From: Janthinobacterium sp. 1_2014MBL_MicDiv
GTDB taxonomy: Bacteria > Pseudomonadota > Gammaproteobacteria > Burkholderiales > Burkholderiaceae_D
DNA: 64,000 nucleotides
Assembly: GCF_001865675.1 (NCBI RefSeq)
Contig: NZ_CP011319.1
Span: 6,389,541-6,453,540 of the forward strand
Direction: 5' to 3'
Part shown: one piece after another, positions 61,351-64,000 of the stretch
How positions within the stretch are numbered: the first letter of the stretch is position 1
Layout of the letters: each line of letters begins with the position of its first letter
Notes under the pieces: model-generated
Told to the model about the DNA's origin: nothing
Database searches by the model: none
The model's input: only the letters and a program-made list of their open reading frames with translations
Position numbers and translations under genes: made by a program

Positions 61351-62457
61351 TTAGATGCGCATCGGCATGACGACATACTTGAAGTCGGCATTGTCCGGGA
61401 TGGAGATCAGGGCGGACGAGTTCGAGTCGCCCAGCGCGATATTGACATATTCGCACTTCAGGTTGTTCAGCACGTCCAGCAGATAGGTCACGTTGAAGCC
61501 GATGTCGACGGAATCGCCGCCGTAGTCGATTTCCAGCTCTTCGACGGCTTCTTCCTGGTCCGCATTGGTCGAGCTGATCTTCATGCTGCCCGGGGTGATG
61601 ATGCAGCGCACGCCCTTGAACTTGTCGCTGGTCATGATGGCGGCGCGTTGCAGCGAGCGCAGCAGTTCATCGCGGCCGATCGTGAAGTCGTTTTTGTAGC
61701 CTTTAGGAATCACGCGCGTGTAGTCGGGGAACTTGCCTTCCACCAGCTTCGAGATCAGCTCGATGTCGGCAAAGGTCAGTTTCACCTGGTTGGCGGCGAT
61801 ATCCAGTTGCACCGGCTCATCGTTCTCTTCCAGCAAGCGCTGCAGTTCGATGATGGTCTTGCGCGGGATGATGACTTCCTGGCGCGCAAACGTCTGCTCG
61901 GTGGCGACCTGGCAAAACGCCAGGCGGTGGCCGTCGGTGGCCACGGCGATGACATTATTGCCATCCAACACCAGCAGCAAGCCGTTCAGGTAATAGCGGA
62001 TGTCTTGCTGCGCCATCGAGAAATGCACCATGTTGAACAGGTGCTTCAGCGTTTTCTGCGGCAGGGTGACGGACGCGTTGTAGCTTTCCGCTTGTTGCAC
62101 GGTCGGAAACTCTTCCGCCGCCAGGGTTTGCAGCGCGAAACGCGACTTGCCCGTTTGCACGGTCAGGCGCTTGTTGAGCAGGGTCATCGTGACGTCGCCC
62201 GATTCGGGCAGCGCGCGCAGGATGTCGAGCAGCTTGCGCGCGGCCACGGTGGTGCCCGTGACGTCCGCGCCGGAGCCGATTTCCGCGTGCGTGGTGATCT
62301 GTACTTCGGTGTCGGTCGACAGGAAGGAGACATTTTCACCGTCTTTGCGGATGAGGATATTGGCCAGAATCGGCATAGTGTGCCGACGCTCGACAATACC
62401 GCTCACGATCTGCAGTGGCCGGAGAAGGGTATCTCGGGTGGTTTTGACCAATTGCAT
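61351..62457 (-). CDS. dnaN: DNA polymerase III beta subunit (sliding clamp)
   Basis: This 368-residue protein forms the dimeric ring that holds the polymerase on DNA. Landmarks are LQIVSGIVERRHTMPILANILI, AVATDGHRLAFCQV, KTIIELQRLL and the clamp-typical end IPDNADFKYVVMPMRI. ATG 62457 (MQLVKTT) follows GAGGATAA. It lies 150 bp after dnaA with an AT-rich spacer likely carrying its own promoter. Confidence 0.98.
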   Translation of the reverse strand: MQLVKTTRDTLLRPLQIVSGIVERRHTMPILANILIRKDGENVSFLSTDTEVQITTHAEIGSGADVTGTTVAARKLLDILRALPESGDVTMTLLNKRLTVQTGKSRFALQTLAAEEFPTVQQAESYNASVTLPQKTLKHLFNMVHFSMAQQDIRYYLNGLLLVLDGNNVIAVATDGHRLAFCQVATEQTFARQEVIIPRKTIIELQRLLEENDEPVQLDIAANQVKLTFADIELISKLVEGKFPDYTRVIPKGYKNDFTIGRDELLRSLQRAAIMTSDKFKGVRCIITPGSMKISSTNADQEEAVEELEIDYGGDSVDIGFNVTYLLDVLNNLKCEYVNIALGDSNSSALISIPDNADFKYVVMPMRI

Positions 62458-62607
62458 ATTTATCCTCAATGTATAGGTTGAACAGTACTAAGTTTAACGT
62501 ATTAATTTAACAATTATTGCCATGGGGAGCCCCGACAGACCGGCTGCGGCGCCCTCCCAGATAATAAGGGTAAAGCACGTTTTGAGCCAGTCTTGCCCAA
62601 GCCGTGC

Positions 62608-64000
62608 TTAGCCCTTCAGCGTTTGCTCCAGCACATGCAGCTCATGGTTGCATTCCGGGTTCTTGGTGCGGTCCAGCGCGATCTTGCGCACGGCATGCAG
62701 CACCGTGGTGTGGTCGCGGCCGCCGAACAGCTCGCCGATTTCCGGCAGACTCTTCTGTGTCAATTCCTTGGCCAGGTACATGGCGATCTGGCGCGGCCGG
62801 GCGATATTCGCGGGGCGGCGCTTCGAATACATGTCGGCCACCTTGATATTGAAGAAGTCGGCCACCGTTTTCTGGATGTTTTCCACGGAAATCTGGCGGT
62901 TCTGCACCGACAGCAAGTCCTTCAGGGCTTCCTTGACGATATCGATGGTGATGTCTTTGCCATGGAAGCGCGAATAGGCGAGGATCTTGCGCAGCGCGCC
63001 TTCAAGCTCGCGCACGTTCGAGCGCAAGTGCTTGGCGACAAAGAAGGCCACGTCGTCGGAGAAGGTCACGCCTTCCTGCTTGGCTTTTTTCAGCAGAATG
63101 GCCACGCGCATTTCCAGTTCCGGCGGTTCGATGGCCACCGTCAGGCCCGAGTCGAAGCGCGAGATCAGGCGGTCGTCCATGCCCGTGATTTCCTTCGGAT
63201 ACGTATCCGAGGTGATGATGATCTGTTTCTTCGCGGCAATTAATGCCTCGAACGCATAGAAGAACTCTTCCTGCGTGCGGCTCTTGCCGCCAAAGAACTG
63301 GATATCATCGATCAGCAGCATGTCGAGCGAGTGATAGTAATGCTTGAAGTCGTCGAAACCCTTGCGCTGGTAAGCGGTCACTACGTCGCGAACGTACTGT
63401 TCTGCGTGGATGTAGCGGATCTTCGCGCCCGGATTGTCGGCCATCACCTGGTTGCCGATGGCGTGGATCAAGTGGGTCTTGCCGAGGCCGACGCCGCCGT
63501 AGAAGAACAGCGGGTTATACGACACGCCCGGATTGTTCGCCACCTGGATGGCGGCGGCGCGCGCCAGCTGGTTGGCCTTACCGGTCACGAAGCTGTCGAA
63601 GGTCAGGTCGGTGTTGATGCGGCTCTGCTCGCGGCGCGGCGCGGCGCCGATGCTCAGTTCCGGCACGCTGGGCTGCGGTTCCGCGGCGCGCGCGCTGGGC
63701 GCGCCGCCATTCGGATCGCTGGCCGGGGTGCTGGCGGTCACGGGCTTCTTCGGCAGGGCCAGGCGCGGGTCGAGCACGAATTGCACGTCCGTCGGCGCTT
63801 CAAAGTATTGAATGGCCAGGGCCGTGATGCGGCTGGCGAACTGGGTCTTGACCCAATCGAGCTTGAAGCGATTGGGCGCAGCAATGCGCAGCTTGCCCTC
63901 TTCGTAATCGAGAGGGATAAGCGGTTTGATCCACGCACTGAATTGTTGCGGTGTCAGCTCCAGTTCCAACTGCGCGGAACAGGCCTGCCAGAAATTATCC
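62608..64000 (-). CDS. dnaA: Chromosomal replication initiator DnaA (start codon cut by window edge)
   Basis: 463 residues are visible, opening DNFWQACSAQLELELTPQQFSAW. Base 64000 fits the third base of an ATG, so only two bases are missing. Domain III has Walker A GGVGLGKTHL, Walker B LLIDDIQFF and sensor motifs. Domain IV has the DnaA signature RPRQIAMYLAKELTQKSLPEIGELFGGRDHTTVLHA. It binds DnaA boxes at oriC, which should lie just beyond the right edge. No DnaA box is evident in the 150-bp dnaA-dnaN gap. Confidence 0.97.
   Translation of the reverse strand, partial: DNFWQACSAQLELELTPQQFSAWIKPLIPLDYEEGKLRIAAPNRFKLDWVKTQFASRITALAIQYFEAPTDVQFVLDPRLALPKKPVTASTPASDPNGGAPSARAAEPQPSVPELSIGAAPRREQSRINTDLTFDSFVTGKANQLARAAAIQVANNPGVSYNPLFFYGGVGLGKTHLIHAIGNQVMADNPGAKIRYIHAEQYVRDVVTAYQRKGFDDFKHYYHSLDMLLIDDIQFFGGKSRTQEEFFYAFEALIAAKKQIIITSDTYPKEITGMDDRLISRFDSGLTVAIEPPELEMRVAILLKKAKQEGVTFSDDVAFFVAKHLRSNVRELEGALRKILAYSRFHGKDITIDIVKEALKDLLSVQNRQISVENIQKTVADFFNIKVADMYSKRRPANIARPRQIAMYLAKELTQKSLPEIGELFGGRDHTTVLHAVRKIALDRTKNPECNHELHVLEQTLKG

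Noticed and set aside
62458..62607. oriC in the dnaA-dnaN gap
   Set aside because: The gap is AT-rich in part but shows no TTATCCACA-type boxes. The origin is more likely upstream of dnaA, beyond the window.

Overview
The window looks like a chromosomal segment of a GC-rich betaproteobacterium of the Oxalobacteraceae, most likely Janthinobacterium or a close relative. The reasons are inference from the sequence: high GC3 coding with long antisense shadow ORFs, the dnaA-dnaN-gyrB order at the right edge, single-domain GTP-type PEP carboxykinase, OmpC-like 16-strand porin, many chemoreceptors ending in an EWEEF pentapeptide, and protein families typical of the group. The dnaA start codon lies across the right edge (base 64000 is its third base), so oriC should be just outside the window.

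Left part (1-25 kb). A pckG tail, then the divergent uvrA/ssb pair with a near-perfect LexA box between them, a DUF1203 gene, a secreted PliG-like small protein, an acetoin/diacetyl reductase (budC type), an ABC ATPase plus a permease fused to an M1 peptidase, and an outer-membrane barrel protein. There follows a C4-dicarboxylate block, all on the minus strand: dctA, an OmpC-like porin, dctB, dctD. dctA has a good sigma-54 promoter and a possible DctD operator, so sensor, regulator and target lie together. A TonB siderophore receptor with a Fur box, nudC and folE follow.

Middle part (25-53 kb). Accessory and regulatory genes: two AraC regulators, DMT/MFS exporters, three chemoreceptors, a metal-type two-component system, a GST, an 1112-residue SF1 helicase, a LysR-controlled serine hydrolase plus MFS pair, DinB, MarC, a MORN-repeat protein, an AI-2E-type permease, a GGDEF protein and a MarR-GNAT fusion. 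Three copies of a roughly 120-bp palindromic element sit directly behind stop codons. Their terminal arms differ between copies but stay self-complementary. Two loci also carry paired REP-like hairpins.

Right part (53-64 kb). Between the MarR-GNAT gene and gyrB lies a small accessory locus. Three tRNA-Phe-like 3' fragments (about 54.2, 57.2 and 58.55 kb, same orientation) bracket two cassettes: a compact two-gene McrBC-like module (AAA+ GTPase-type McrB without an N-terminal recognition domain, and a McrC-type PD-(D/E)xK nuclease), and a lipoprotein serine hydrolase. No integrase and no intact tRNA are visible. This is the best candidate for an under-described defence module. The replication genes gyrB, dnaN and dnaA complete the window. 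No rRNA, intact tRNA, CRISPR array or IS element was seen.
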